This document shows, piece after piece, positions 1 to 11,280 of a stretch of DNA of 28,597 nt. Origin of the DNA: Psychrobacter sp. (GTDB lineage: Bacteria > Pseudomonadota > Gammaproteobacteria > Pseudomonadales > Moraxellaceae); contig JAAXIL010000100.1 of the NCBI GenBank assembly GCA_012270355.1, positions 1 through 28,597 on the forward strand, in the 5' to 3' direction. A program made the translations under genes and the position numbers. Within the stretch, counting starts at the first letter, position 1. Every line of letters starts with the position of its first letter. The notes beneath the pieces were generated by a model. That model searched no databases and was not told where the DNA came from. It was given only the letters and a program-made list of their open reading frames with translations.

Positions 1-5
1 AACCG

Positions 6-2903
6 TTAAGGACGCATCGCCACCAACACCCGAATGCTGTCAGGCACAAGCGATAAGTTTTGCAGGGCTTGTTCACCTTGCGTCTTTAGGGTACGCAAGC
101 GGTCGATTTCCTCATCCCGCACGTTCGGATTCACCCGCTGTAATTGGGTCAGTCGGTCAATTTCTCGCTCCCACTGCTGGCGGAATGTCGCACTCGCCTG
201 CTCACTGATGGCATCCAACTGGCTTTGGGCAATGGCTTGAGCCTCGGCATAGCGAGCTTCAATCAGTTCGCCCCGTAAATTCACCACTTGTCTGGCACGG
301 TTTAAGTCCAACCGTTCAATGTGTGGGGTCATCATATCTCGGCTGATGCGTTCCGATAAATCATTGCCTTGCTCGCTAATAAACACCCGAATCACAGGCG
401 TTTTGAGATGAGCAGATAATCCGAGAAGTTTAGGGGCAATGGCGGTTACCCGAAAGCCCGTCTCAAGCATCAGCATCCCCTCGGGCAGGGTATTACTTTT
501 GAGCATGGCAACGCAGGTGTTGCGAAATGACCCCGATGACGACCGTTCAAAAATGTGGTGAATCAGAGGATTCTCGGGGGTCATAAAATTGATGTCTTCG
601 CGTATCAAAGCTTGCTGACGGTCAAAGGTGAGGGTCATGCCGTCCTCACCGATGGGCAGGCTATCGAGATCGGGTGGGGTATGCGTACTGTCAGGTGGGG
701 GCAAAACCCATGAACCGTCCCGCTGAACGATGTGTTCCAAATTTGCCACCGCAAAAAATCGCTCCAAAAAATTGGGCAAAATGGCATTGGCATCCAAGGC
801 ATGCATGGCTTCCATAATGCGTTTCGCCACGCTTGGACGGTTAGAATTGTACTCCAGCAAACGGTCTCGCCCCGCTTGCAATTCGGCTTCTAACGCCTTA
901 CGGGTGGCAGAGGCTTCCATGATGAGTTGGTCTAGGTCTGCGGAATCTGCGTGACCTTCCCCACCTTCTAACAAAGGCTTTAACTCAGGCAAAAACTGTT
1001 CTTGCACGGTTTGGGCGGTGGGCGATATGGCATTGAATATATTTAGAGCCTCGTTATACCACCGATACAGACGCTCGCTAGCAGTCTGCTCGACATACGG
1101 CACATGGATAGTGATGGTTTGTGTCTGCCCGATGCGGTCAAGCCGTCCGATGCGTTGTTCGAGCGTGTCGGGATTGGCAGGTAAATCCCACAGTATCAGA
1201 TGACTGGCAAACTGAAAGTTACGTCCTTCCGAGCCAATCTCAGAACACAACATGATTTGTGCCCCAAATTCATCGGCGAAATATGCAGACGCCTGATCCC
1301 GCTCAATCAAACTCATTTGCTCATTAAACACCGCCGTTTTGATGCCAGCGTGTAAGCGTAGCACCGCTTCTAAACTTTGGGTCGTCGCCCCACTGCGAGC
1401 GATGAGTAGCACTTTTTGTCCTTTAAGTGGCGTTTTGAGCAAGTCGATGAGCCAACCCACACGAGGGTCATCGGTTAGCCATTCGCCATCGGGTTGCATT
1501 TCCTCATGCCACAATTGCTCTCTTAGCTTACCCATCGTTTGGTAGCTGTCTTGCCATGCATCGGGCAGGGGCAAAGGGTAAGCGATGTGCTGTCGTCCAT
1601 GAAAGCCTTGCACGCTATCTCGAGTGTTGCGAAATAGCACCCGTCCTGTGCCGTGACGGTCAAGCAGTTGGTTTAGGGCATGGGTTCGCAGTTTGGGGTC
1701 GTTATTGATGTCGGCTAATTTTTCCGTATCCAAATCAAGCAAATGAGCAAGTGCCTCAATTTGTCCCTTGGTTAAATCCGCATCACTCATGACAATTTGG
1801 GCAACTTGTGCGGTGTCAGCAAACGCTTCTTGTGCATCAATAAAGGCATCCAAATCATCAAAGCGGTCAGGGTCAAGCAGTCGCAAACGGGCAAAGTGGC
1901 TTGCCACGCCCAATTGCTCAGGGGTGGCGGTTAATAGCAACACGCCTGCGGTCTGCTTAGCAAAGCTGGCAACCAACTCGTATTTGTCATTGCCCCCTTG
2001 CACTTCATCCCAATGCAAATGGTGAGCTTCATCAACGACCAGCAAATCAAAGCCGGCTTGCAATGCTTGCTCATGCAAATCGGCGTGGTCGAGCATCAAA
2101 TCAATGCTGGCGATGATGCACTGCTCGGTAGCAAACACGTTTTGCTCGGGGCTGTGTTCTTTAATCGCAGCCGTCCGCACCAAATCGAATAAGGCAAAGT
2201 TAAGATTAAAACGGCGTTTGAATTCGATGAGCCACTGATGTTGCAAACTGTCGGGGACTAAAATCAGCACCCGTTCGGCTTTGCCCGTGATGAGCTGTTG
2301 ATGCACAATCAGCCCCGCCTCAATGGTTTTTCCCAATCCCACCTCATCGGCTAGGAGTACTCGAGGAGCAAGGCGTTTGCCGACTTCATGTGCGATGTAG
2401 AGTTGATGCGGAATAATATCCACCCTTGCACCCATCAATCCTGTGAGCGGATGCCCTGCCAATACGGTTTTAAGCTGTAAAATGTCTTGGCGTAACTCGT
2501 AATGGCTCAAACGGTCGATACGTCCTGCTTGCAAGCGTTCGAGCGGTTTTGCAAGCGAAATGTTGGCGGCAAGCCGAGTTTCCATGAGGGCTTTGTCTTG
2601 CTCGGCAACGCTATATTTCATCACACCCAGCACTTGCTCAGTATCGGTCACCGTTAAGCGATTGCCTTCAGCATCGGTAATCGTATCGCCCACCTTAAAC
2701 ACCACCCGAGACAAAGGGGCAGCAGCCTTGGCATACACCCGAGTTTCCTCGCTTTGGGCAAATAAAATGTGCACACAGCGATCGTCGACATCTATCACCA
2801 CGCCCAAACCCAGCTCGGCCTCAGTGTTAGACAGATAGCGTTGACCGACAAAGTAGTCTGTTATGGTAGACGAGGTAGGGGACTGCGAAGACTGTTGACT
2901 CAT
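6..2903 (-). CDS. rapA: RNA polymerase-associated SWI2/SNF2 ATPase RapA (HepA)
   Basis: This is a 965-residue protein, close to the 968 residues of E. coli RapA. It is a Swi2/Snf2 ATPase that binds RNA polymerase and helps recycle it after transcription. The N-terminal region (about 15-110) looks like the two RapA-specific beta-barrel domains. The ATPase follows, with the Walker A segment ADEVGLGKT at 185-193 and the DEAHH box at 291-295. A second RecA-like lobe contains a helicase motif VI-like region (EQRIGRLDRIGQ). The C-terminal third has the length and charged character of the RapA spacer and Rpb2-interacting regions. The ATG start at 2903 gives the expected N-terminus (about 15 residues before YFVGQRYLS). 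A good promoter lies just upstream, and the gene is divergent from the ABC exporter. The stop is at the window edge but the gene is complete. Confidence 0.95.
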   Translation of the reverse strand: MSQQSSQSPTSSTITDYFVGQRYLSNTEAELGLGVVIDVDDRCVHILFAQSEETRVYAKAAAPLSRVVFKVGDTITDAEGNRLTVTDTEQVLGVMKYSVAEQDKALMETRLAANISLAKPLERLQAGRIDRLSHYELRQDILQLKTVLAGHPLTGLMGARVDIIPHQLYIAHEVGKRLAPRVLLADEVGLGKTIEAGLIVHQQLITGKAERVLILVPDSLQHQWLIEFKRRFNLNFALFDLVRTAAIKEHSPEQNVFATEQCIIASIDLMLDHADLHEQALQAGFDLLVVDEAHHLHWDEVQGGNDKYELVASFAKQTAGVLLLTATPEQLGVASHFARLRLLDPDRFDDLDAFIDAQEAFADTAQVAQIVMSDADLTKGQIEALAHLLDLDTEKLADINNDPKLRTHALNQLLDRHGTGRVLFRNTRDSVQGFHGRQHIAYPLPLPDAWQDSYQTMGKLREQLWHEEMQPDGEWLTDDPRVGWLIDLLKTPLKGQKVLLIARSGATTQSLEAVLRLHAGIKTAVFNEQMSLIERDQASAYFADEFGAQIMLCSEIGSEGRNFQFASHLILWDLPANPDTLEQRIGRLDRIGQTQTITIHVPYVEQTASERLYRWYNEALNIFNAISPTAQTVQEQFLPELKPLLEGGEGHADSADLDQLIMEASATRKALEAELQAGRDRLLEYNSNRPSVAKRIMEAMHALDANAILPNFLERFFAVANLEHIVQRDGSWVLPPPDSTHTPPDLDSLPIGEDGMTLTFDRQQALIREDINFMTPENPLIHHIFERSSSGSFRNTCVAMLKSNTLPEGMLMLETGFRVTAIAPKLLGLSAHLKTPVIRVFISEQGNDLSERISRDMMTPHIERLDLNRARQVVNLRGELIEARYAEAQAIAQSQLDAISEQASATFRQQWEREIDRLTQLQRVNPNVRDEEIDRLRTLKTQGEQALQNLSLVPDSIRVLVAMRP

Positions 2904-2966
2904 GATAAGTAATAAATAATTAAAGAAAAAAAATACCGCAAATAAAGTTAAAGGCTATAACATTGC

Positions 2967-2995
2967 ATTATCGCTTTGGTAGTGTATAGGGTCAA
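2967..2995 (-). promoter_or_regulatory. sigma70 promoter of rapA
   Basis: On the minus strand a TTGACC -35 (2990-2995) is followed after exactly 17 bp by a GATAAT -10 (2967-2972). Transcription would start near 2960 and leave a leader of about 57 nt before the rapA ATG. The match to the consensus and the spacing are good. I see no comparably good promoter for the divergent ABC exporter in this 260-bp gap, only a possible TACAAT -10 at 3108-3113 without a convincing -35. Confidence 0.65.
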
Positions 2996-3163
2996 CACCT
3001 AAGACGGCTAAAAAACACCCTTTAAATTGGTTTTTAATTTTGTTTGTCGAGTGTGAGTAAACATCTGGCTTAATTTGGCAGTTACACAGATTTAGAATAG
3101 TCCCATGTACAATTTGCTACACTATGCGTCTTAAATTTTGTCGCACGATGCCGTTTACCGTTT

Positions 3164-5029
3164 ATGTTCCGTTTTTTTGAATCTCGCCTGCCCCCTTATC
3201 CCGATAGCCCAATGGCATTGCCCCGGGATGGCTTGCTCAAGTTTTTGTGGGCATGCACCAAAGGCTTGCGTGGTTGGCTGTTTGTCTTTATGTTTTTGAC
3301 CGCAGGAATTGGCGTGTATGAAGCCCTGCTGTATGCATGGATTGGTGATTTGGTGAATTGGCTTGGCACCTATACGCCCGAGACACTGTGGCAAGAAAAA
3401 AAGGGATCACTGCTTCTGATGGCAGGCGTGTTACTGATTAGCCCATTTTGGATTTGGCTCAGTTCACTGGTGCATTTTCAGGTGCTGCAAGGCGTGTTCC
3501 CGATGCAGATGCGGTGGCGGTTTCATAAGCAAATGTTGGGACAGTCGATGCAGTTTTATCAAGATGAGTTTTCCGGCAGGGTATCGGCTAAAGTCATGCA
3601 AACCGCACTTGCGGTGCGGGATACGGTGATGACCGTGGGCGACATGCTCATGTATGTGTTGGTGTACTTCATCACCAGTGGCATAATTTTGTTTCGCCTT
3701 GATGCGTGGTTACTTGTTCCCTTTATACTATGGCTTGTCAGTTTTGCCGTTGCTTTGCGGTGGTTTATTCCTCGGCTCAAACAAGCCGCCAGCGTGCAAG
3801 CCGACGCTCGTGCCCTCATGACAGGTCGCATCACCGATGCTTATGCCAACATCAGCACCGTTAAACTGTTCAGCCATTCACGGCGTGAGCTGAAATATGC
3901 CAAGCAAGCGATGCAACAGTTTTTGGTGACCGTGCACGGGCAGATGCGATGGGTCACCGCCCTTGAGGTCGTCAATCACCTAATCAGTGTGATGCTCATT
4001 GGCAGTACCGCCATCATTGCTCTATATTTGTGGCAAGCAAGTGCAATTACTGTTGGGGCGATAGCAGCAGCCACCGCAATGGCTCTCAGGCTAAATGGTC
4101 TAACGCACTGGATCATGTGGCAAACGGCGATGCTATTTGAAAACATAGGCACGGTGCAAGATGGCATAAAAACCCTATCCACACCGCACGCCATTACTGA
4201 CCGCTTGGATGCCAAACCGCTCAATGTGACACATGGAAAAATTGATTTTAATCAGGTTGATTTTGCCTATGAAACCCCTGAAGTGGCAGACCCTCATGTA
4301 GAAGCTAATAACTCGGCTTCATTGAGTCTACTCACAGACTTTAATTTAAGCATACGGGCAGGTGAAAAAGTTGGATTGGTTGGACGGTCAGGGGCAGGTA
4401 AATCGACGCTGGTTAATTTGCTACTCAGATTTTATGACGTGGACAGTGGGTCAATTACAATTGATGAGCAAGATATTCGAGACGTTACACAAGAATCGCT
4501 ACGCCAAAATATCGGCATGGTCACGCAAGACACTTCACTTTTGCATCGCACTGTGCGAGAAAACATCGCTTATGGTCGCCCCGATGCCACCGATGAGCAA
4601 ATTATTGCGGCCGCCAAACAAGCTCAGGCATGGGACTTTATTCAAACTCTGCATGATGCCAAAGGCAATACTGGACTCGATACGCAAGTGGGTGAGCGAG
4701 GGGTTAAACTGTCGGGCGGACAACGCCAACGTATTGCTATTGCACGGGTGATGCTTAAAAACGCCCCGATTTTATTACTCGATGAAGCGACTTCCGCCCT
4801 CGACAGTGAGGTCGAATTTGCTATTACCGAAAGTCTGAATGACATGATGACGGGCAAAACGGTGATTGCCATTGCTCATCGCCTATCCACCATTGCGGCT
4901 CTCGACCGCTTAGTAGTAATGGATAAAGGACGCATCATTGAGCAAGGTAGCCACGAAGAGCTACTGGCACTGGAGGGGGTGTATGCGAAATTATGGCAGC
5001 GACAAAGTGGGGGATTTTTGGGGGACTAA
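3164..5029 (+). CDS. ABC exporter, fused permease/ATPase (MsbA/multidrug type)
   Basis: This 621-residue half-transporter has an N-terminal transmembrane domain (about residues 25-340, with several hydrophobic spans) fused to a C-terminal nucleotide-binding domain. The Walker A GRSGAGKST is at 407-415, the signature LSGGQRQR begins at 516, the Walker B acidic pair D540-E541 lies in LLLDEATSALD, and the switch histidine is H572 in AHRLST. All catalytic elements are intact. Such proteins work as homodimers or heterodimers in the inner membrane and export lipids, peptides or drugs; the substrate cannot be told from sequence. The start MFRFFESRLPPYP fits a known subgroup of these exporters. The gene stands alone, divergent from rapA and convergent with mntP, and is the only gene left of oriC that runs towards the origin. 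Confidence 0.9.
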   Translation: MFRFFESRLPPYPDSPMALPRDGLLKFLWACTKGLRGWLFVFMFLTAGIGVYEALLYAWIGDLVNWLGTYTPETLWQEKKGSLLLMAGVLLISPFWIWLSSLVHFQVLQGVFPMQMRWRFHKQMLGQSMQFYQDEFSGRVSAKVMQTALAVRDTVMTVGDMLMYVLVYFITSGIILFRLDAWLLVPFILWLVSFAVALRWFIPRLKQAASVQADARALMTGRITDAYANISTVKLFSHSRRELKYAKQAMQQFLVTVHGQMRWVTALEVVNHLISVMLIGSTAIIALYLWQASAITVGAIAAATAMALRLNGLTHWIMWQTAMLFENIGTVQDGIKTLSTPHAITDRLDAKPLNVTHGKIDFNQVDFAYETPEVADPHVEANNSASLSLLTDFNLSIRAGEKVGLVGRSGAGKSTLVNLLLRFYDVDSGSITIDEQDIRDVTQESLRQNIGMVTQDTSLLHRTVRENIAYGRPDATDEQIIAAAKQAQAWDFIQTLHDAKGNTGLDTQVGERGVKLSGGQRQRIAIARVMLKNAPILLLDEATSALDSEVEFAITESLNDMMTGKTVIAIAHRLSTIAALDRLVVMDKGRIIEQGSHEELLALEGVYAKLWQRQSGGFLGD

Positions 5030-5030
5030 A

Positions 5031-5058
5031 CAAGGCTAGTTTTACAAAGCTAGACTTG
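5031..5058. terminator. hairpin between convergent ABC exporter and mntP
   Basis: CAAGGCTAG (5031-5039) pairs with CTAGACTTG (5050-5058) with one mismatch around a 10-nt loop. It fills the 30-bp gap between the two convergent stop codons. There is no good U-tract on either side, so it is a weak candidate for a shared terminator. Confidence 0.35.
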
Positions 5059-5059
5059 C

Positions 5060-5695
5060 TTAAACCATCATATTTATTCCAATCCCCATCAATACGATGC
5101 CGCCAAACACCTCGGCAATACTTTCCAATTTTTCGCCAAATGCCTTACCAATATACACCCCAAAGCCACTTAACACCGCTGTGATTAACGCAATCAGCAA
5201 ACAAGCCAGCACAGGCGAAAGCTCAAGCAGACTGAGCGTAAATCCTGCCCCCATCGCATCAATGCTCGTGGCAATGGCAAGTGACAGCATCAGCTTATGA
5301 CTGGTATGAGTCGTATCGTTAGAATTGCGATGTTCAATGCGGTTTGTCTTAGCATCATCAACGTTAGACTTAAACGCCTCAAACAGCATCTTTCCCCCAA
5401 GTCCAATCAAAATAACCCCACCAATATAGGGGGCAAAATCTGCCACCCGACTGAGCACCGCTTGTCCAACTAAATGCCCGAGTAGTGGCATGACACCTTG
5501 AGCCACCCCAAAATAAAGACCCGCAAGCAACCCTATTTTAAGCGTTTGGATATTTATTAAGGAAGGTATTGAGGAAGGCACGCTCCATGTTTCTTGATAC
5601 GACTGCCTAAGGTTGGCTTGATTTGCACCCAGTCCAATCGAAACCGCAAACGCATCCATCGCCAGTGCCAATGCCAGCAAAACCACCTCAATCAT
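5060..5695 (-). CDS. mntP: manganese efflux pump MntP
   Basis: This is a membrane protein of about 211 residues with six hydrophobic segments. It belongs to the MntP (formerly YebN/DUF204) family, which exports Mn2+ from the cytoplasm. The family hallmark is the acidic residue in helix 1, seen here in LALAMDAFAVSIG, and its repeat in helix 4, AIATSIDAMGAGF. A hydrophilic loop of about 30 residues (rich in N, D, T, H) separates the two halves. I prefer the ATG at 5695: it has AAGGA 6 nt upstream and gives MIEVVLLAL. The frame can also be opened by a TTG two codons earlier (5701), but that would place the Shine-Dalgarno directly against the start. No Mn riboswitch (yybP-ykoY type) is apparent in the short 126-bp leader, which instead carries a parS-like site. 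Confidence 0.92.
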   Translation of the reverse strand: MIEVVLLALALAMDAFAVSIGLGANQANLRQSYQETWSVPSSIPSLINIQTLKIGLLAGLYFGVAQGVMPLLGHLVGQAVLSRVADFAPYIGGVILIGLGGKMLFEAFKSNVDDAKTNRIEHRNSNDTTHTSHKLMLSLAIATSIDAMGAGFTLSLLELSPVLACLLIALITAVLSGFGVYIGKAFGEKLESIAEVFGGIVLMGIGINMMV

Positions 5696-5710
5696 ATTCA
5701 ATCCTTACAA

Positions 5711-5724
5711 GTTTCATGTGAAAC
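5711..5724. other. parS-like site 1 (intergenic, gyrB-mntP)
   Basis: GTTTCATGTGAAAC differs from the canonical ParB site GTTTCACGTGAAAC at one central base. It lies between the gyrB terminator and the mntP start. Confidence 0.6.
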
Positions 5725-5726
5725 AA

Positions 5727-5755
5727 ATAAACCACCGTATAGCACGATGGTTTAT
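5727..5755 (-). terminator. probable intrinsic terminator of gyrB
   Basis: Two 12-nt arms (5727-5738 and 5744-5755) pair with a single mismatch around a 5-nt loop. Read on the minus strand the hairpin is followed by TTGTTT. It lies 67 nt after the gyrB stop, and the arms are AT-rich at the base with a GGT/ACC core. Confidence 0.5.
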
Positions 5756-5821
5756 GGTGTTAGCTAACGGCTATTAAATTTGCTTTTAAATACTCTATCA
5801 AATGTTCCGTTAAATATTCCT

Positions 5822-8410
<2,589 letters not shown>

Positions 8411-8434
8411 TTACCAAAATTGTTTTACTTAAAT

Positions 8435-8492
8435 ATTTTTACTCAATGTCTAATATTTAACGGGTTGATACCGCGTTGAATTGAGTAAAAAT
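8435..8492 (-). promoter_or_regulatory. 13-bp inverted repeat in the gyrB leader
   Basis: ATTTTTACTCAAT (8435-8447) and ATTGAGTAAAAAT (8480-8492) are exact inverted copies 32 nt apart. The upstream arm begins at the predicted gyrB start site, so the mRNA 5' end could fold into a 13-bp stem. Inside the loop a smaller helix (AACG/CGTT plus GG/CC around TATCAA) can form. It may stabilise the message or act as an operator; its function is inferred only. Confidence 0.5.
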
Positions 8493-8500
8493 TTGTCCGT

Positions 8501-8509
8501 ATTATAGCA
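8501..8509 (-). promoter_or_regulatory. extended -10 promoter of gyrB
   Basis: On the minus strand this reads TGCTATAAT, a perfect TATAAT with the TGn extension. No clear -35 is found 16-18 bp upstream, as is usual for extended -10 promoters. Transcription would start near 8494, about 100 nt before the gyrB ATG. Confidence 0.6.
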
Positions 8510-8588
8510 TTTTTCTTAGGATAACGCAGGAATACAACTAATTTGGCGGGTAAGAATTCTGACGGCACTAGCCGTTTATTCTATGGAT

Positions 8589-9770
8589 TTAATCTGGTAA
8601 AAAAGATGAAAGTTGACCATGTTTCATGTGAAACAAATTTGGATTTTGCCAATGTGTTTTGACAAGGGGCAAAACACGCTCATCCAAGCTAGTGATAAAT
8701 ACCTGACACGACAATTCAGCTAACGTACTCAGTAAAATTTGTAAAGCGTTGTCATCAAGTTCAGCAGTAATGTCATCGAGCAATACCACGGGCATGACCG
8801 CATCAACAGATTGTTCAAGCAATACAGGTAATTGCGACAGTTTAAGAGCAGTGATAAGTAGCTTTTTTTCACCCCGAGACAAAATATGTGTGGCGGGTTC
8901 ATTTTTTAGAGCATAAGTTGAGTTGTCTGTACAATCGTCAGAATCTACGTCAACCGATTGCGTCAATAGAACTTGTACGTCCGCTCGATGAGCACCGATA
9001 CGGGTATATCCTTGCTGAGCATCTTGCGTCAGACGCTCATAAAGTAGTTCATCAAGTGAGGTTTCCTCATCGTATCCTGCATAGAACTTGAGACGTAACT
9101 CATCGGCATATTTAGGCAAAAGCTGACTAATGATTTGAACAAAATGCGGTTGCCATGCCTCGAACATGAGATGGCGATAATGGGTAATCATGTTGGCGTG
9201 GTTAGCAAGTCCTTTATCCCATGCCATGAGTTCTCGGCGGTCTTGCTCACTTAAGTATTGTGACTTTCTTTGACGTAATTTGTTATGCCGTAATAGGGCG
9301 TTACGTTGTTTGAGTAGGCGGTTATACGCCGTCCACTGGGCATGAAACTCAGGTTTCACATGAAACGTTAACCAATCTAACAATTGCCGCCGACTTCCAC
9401 TGCCGATGTCGAGCATGTCCATTGTGGCTGGATCAATAAGTAAAGTGGGTAAACGAGACGTCAATCGACTTTGGACAGCAACATTTTGCCCGTTTAGGCG
9501 TAACGTGGTTTGGGCATCAGGTAGCTTTTGCACCGCCATACTGTCGCCACCTACAAACGAACCATGCACCGTCGTCGCAGATTGTCCATGGGTGATATAA
9601 CGTTTGGGTTGATGCTGGCGAAAACTTTTGCCTCGTGATAATAAAAACACCGCCTCTAAAAGCGATGTTTTGCCACTGCCATTCGCCCCGATAATGACAT
9701 TACACACACCCGTTTGCATTGATAGCGTATGCAGATTCCGCAAATGATGCACTTGCAGTTTGTCAATCAT
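8589..9770 (-). CDS. recF: DNA replication/repair protein RecF
   Basis: This 393-residue SMC-like ATPase (E. coli RecF has 357) loads RecA at single-strand gaps together with RecO and RecR. The Walker A GANGSGKT is at 28-35, the ABC-type signature LSRGEKK begins at 297, and the Walker B aspartates are D332-D333 in VVLLDDITAELD. The extra length sits in the middle, for example an acidic stretch before the signature. The ATG at 9770 gives MIDKLQVHHLRNL, the normal start. It lies 130 bp after dnaN and 196 bp before gyrB. Two parS-like sites are embedded in its coding sequence, at the segments read as TFHVKP and LFHMKHG. Confidence 0.95.
   Translation of the reverse strand: MIDKLQVHHLRNLHTLSMQTGVCNVIIGANGSGKTSLLEAVFLLSRGKSFRQHQPKRYITHGQSATTVHGSFVGGDSMAVQKLPDAQTTLRLNGQNVAVQSRLTSRLPTLLIDPATMDMLDIGSGSRRQLLDWLTFHVKPEFHAQWTAYNRLLKQRNALLRHNKLRQRKSQYLSEQDRRELMAWDKGLANHANMITHYRHLMFEAWQPHFVQIISQLLPKYADELRLKFYAGYDEETSLDELLYERLTQDAQQGYTRIGAHRADVQVLLTQSVDVDSDDCTDNSTYALKNEPATHILSRGEKKLLITALKLSQLPVLLEQSVDAVMPVVLLDDITAELDDNALQILLSTLAELSCQVFITSLDERVLPLVKTHWQNPNLFHMKHGQLSSFLPD
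8621..8634. other. parS-like site 2 (inside recF 3' end)
   Basis: GTTTCATGTGAAAC lies within the last 15 codons of recF and encodes FHMKH on the minus strand. It is one central base away from the canonical ParB site. Confidence 0.6.
9353..9366. other. parS-like site 3 (inside recF)
   Basis: GTTTCACATGAAAC is the CA-centred form of the site, encoding TFHVKP in recF. An additional half-site (TGAAAC) lies about 10 bp to its left. Confidence 0.6.
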
Positions 9771-9852
9771 CGGGCATAAACCGATTGGCTTGTGTATTGG
9801 TATTGAAGTTCATGTCTTAATAAGGATAATGACACAATAAATGAAGCAAACT

Positions 9853-9872
9853 ATTATGTTATTTAACATAAT
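9853..9872. repeat. 20-bp palindrome in the dnaN-recF gap
   Basis: ATTATGTTA and TAACATAAT are separated by TT. The palindrome lies 29 bp after the dnaN stop and about 80 bp before the recF start. Its low GC and lack of a U-tract make it a poor terminator; an operator is equally possible. Confidence 0.4.
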
Positions 9873-9900
9873 ATCTAGGTAGCCAAATTAAATTTACTCA

Positions 9901-11076
9901 CTAAATCCGCATTGGCATGATGACATATTGATGTTGTACATCATTAAGTTGATTAACCAGCACCGAACTATTTGCACTACTCATGTGCAACTGCACGTCG
10001 CCATATAAGACGTCTAACACGTCTTGCAAATATGCCGCATTAAATGACACTTCAAGTGGTTCACCTTGATACTGTACTTGCAGATGCTCGACGGCTTCGT
10101 CTTGCTCAGCGTTATTGGCTCGCACTTCCACATCACCGTCGCTAGCGAAATTAAAAATCACACTGCGGGATTTTTCATTACTCAAAATGGCAACCCGCTT
10201 GAGTACGTCTAAGAAATGCTCACGTTTCACGAGTGCGACTTTGTCTGACCCTGAGGGCATGACTCGTCGGTAATCAGGAAACTTACCGTCGATTAGGCGT
10301 GCCATAAAGGTTACCATCACCGAGTCGTCCATGATGCCTGCACTATCCACATTGCCAAACGGCAAACTGACTTGCAAAAACTCACGCCCAAAGCTCAAAG
10401 TCAACGGATTGTCTTTATCACCGAGCATTTTACCCAGCTCACCCATCAACCGTTCCAGCTCAATCACGGCTTTGCGAGGCAAAATCGCTTGCATTTGTAA
10501 GTCGTCTGCCACGTCGATGGCATGAGTTGCCAATGCGAGGCGGTGTCCATCAGTGGCAACGGTAGTCAGTTTGCGGGCTTCCACTTCAAAAAGCATGCCC
10601 GTCAGATAATACCGCACGTCTTGCACCGCCATGGCAAATTGCGTTTGGTGCATCAAATCGGTGAGTGTCGTGCGGGCAATGGATAACGGGGTGACACCCG
10701 CAGGCTCGCCAAGGCTGGGGAAATCGCTCGCTGGCAAAGTCCCCAGCACAAACCGACTTTTACCACTGGTGATCACACACCGTTCGCCCGTTTGAGTGGC
10801 TAGGCTGATATCTACGTTTTGTGGTAGCAATTTGCAAATGTCTTGTAGTTTGCCCGCAGGAACGGTAGTTGACCCTGCCTCACCACACGCTCCTTTGTCT
10901 AACTTAACCTCAACCTTAAGCTCAACCTCAAGGTCAGAAGCCGTTAAAGTTAATAAGGTATCGCTAACCTCAATTTTCAGGTTGCCGAGTATCATCATGT
11001 TGTGGCGTTTGTCTGCCGCTTTTGCCACCAAATTAATGGCTTTTAACAACAACTCTCGGTTTAACGTCAGTTGCAT
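9901..11076 (-). CDS. dnaN: DNA polymerase III beta sliding clamp
   Basis: This 391-residue protein forms the ring-shaped dimeric clamp that tethers polymerase III and other enzymes to DNA. It shows the three-domain clamp pattern, with ATDGHRLA at 174-181, DGKFPDYRRVMP in the third domain and the C-terminal MPMRI that closes the protein-binding pocket. It is about 25 residues longer than the E. coli clamp (366). Most of the excess is an insert around residues 235-255 (LPFGNVDSAGIMDDS region) just before the FPDYR motif, plus a short K/E/G-rich stretch near 55-68. The ATG at 11076 is preceded by AAGGAT at good spacing. The gene is separated from dnaA by 204 bp containing a MITE-like element. 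Confidence 0.96.
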   Translation of the reverse strand: MQLTLNRELLLKAINLVAKAADKRHNMMILGNLKIEVSDTLLTLTASDLEVELKVEVKLDKGACGEAGSTTVPAGKLQDICKLLPQNVDISLATQTGERCVITSGKSRFVLGTLPASDFPSLGEPAGVTPLSIARTTLTDLMHQTQFAMAVQDVRYYLTGMLFEVEARKLTTVATDGHRLALATHAIDVADDLQMQAILPRKAVIELERLMGELGKMLGDKDNPLTLSFGREFLQVSLPFGNVDSAGIMDDSVMVTFMARLIDGKFPDYRRVMPSGSDKVALVKREHFLDVLKRVAILSNEKSRSVIFNFASDGDVEVRANNAEQDEAVEHLQVQYQGEPLEVSFNAAYLQDVLDVLYGDVQLHMSSANSSVLVNQLNDVQHQYVIMPMRI

Positions 11077-11112
11077 GGATTATCCTTAAATGCTCAGTAT
11101 CAGTAATGTAAT

Positions 11113-11263
11113 TTTATAACTGAAGTTACGCAGTAGTATGAATTTAATAGCGTTCAGGTGATTGGGAATTATTTGTCGTAGCCTCTTCTGCCCCCTGGAA
11201 CGCAAGCAAAACAAATGATTGCCAACTGCCAAATACACAATTTTGCGTAAGTTCAGTTTATAA
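11113..11263. mobile_element. MITE-like element in the dnaA-dnaN gap
   Basis: The terminal inverted repeats CTGAAGTTACGCA (11120-11132) and TGCGTAAGTTCAG (11244-11256) match at 12 of 13 positions and bound 137 bp. Directly outside each is the same 7-bp sequence TTTATAA (11113-11119 and 11257-11263), followed by C on both sides, as expected of a target duplication. There is no coding capacity inside. TTATAA is itself palindromic, so part of the direct repeat could instead be an extension of the inverted repeat. The parent transposon is not identified. Confidence 0.45.
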
Positions 11264-11280
11264 CCTAAATAAAATGTAAA

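Noticed and set aside
4362..4751. 129-residue plus-strand frame inside the ABC exporter
   Set aside because: It lies wholly over the nucleotide-binding domain of an intact ABC gene in another frame and has no family resemblance.
8562..8575. ACGGC-ACTA-GCCGT after recF as a terminator
   Set aside because: It has a five-bp stem without a U-tract on the recF strand; too weak to annotate.
10224..10237. GTTTCACGAGTGCG in dnaN as a parS site
   Set aside because: Only the left half matches; the right arm is not TGAAAC.
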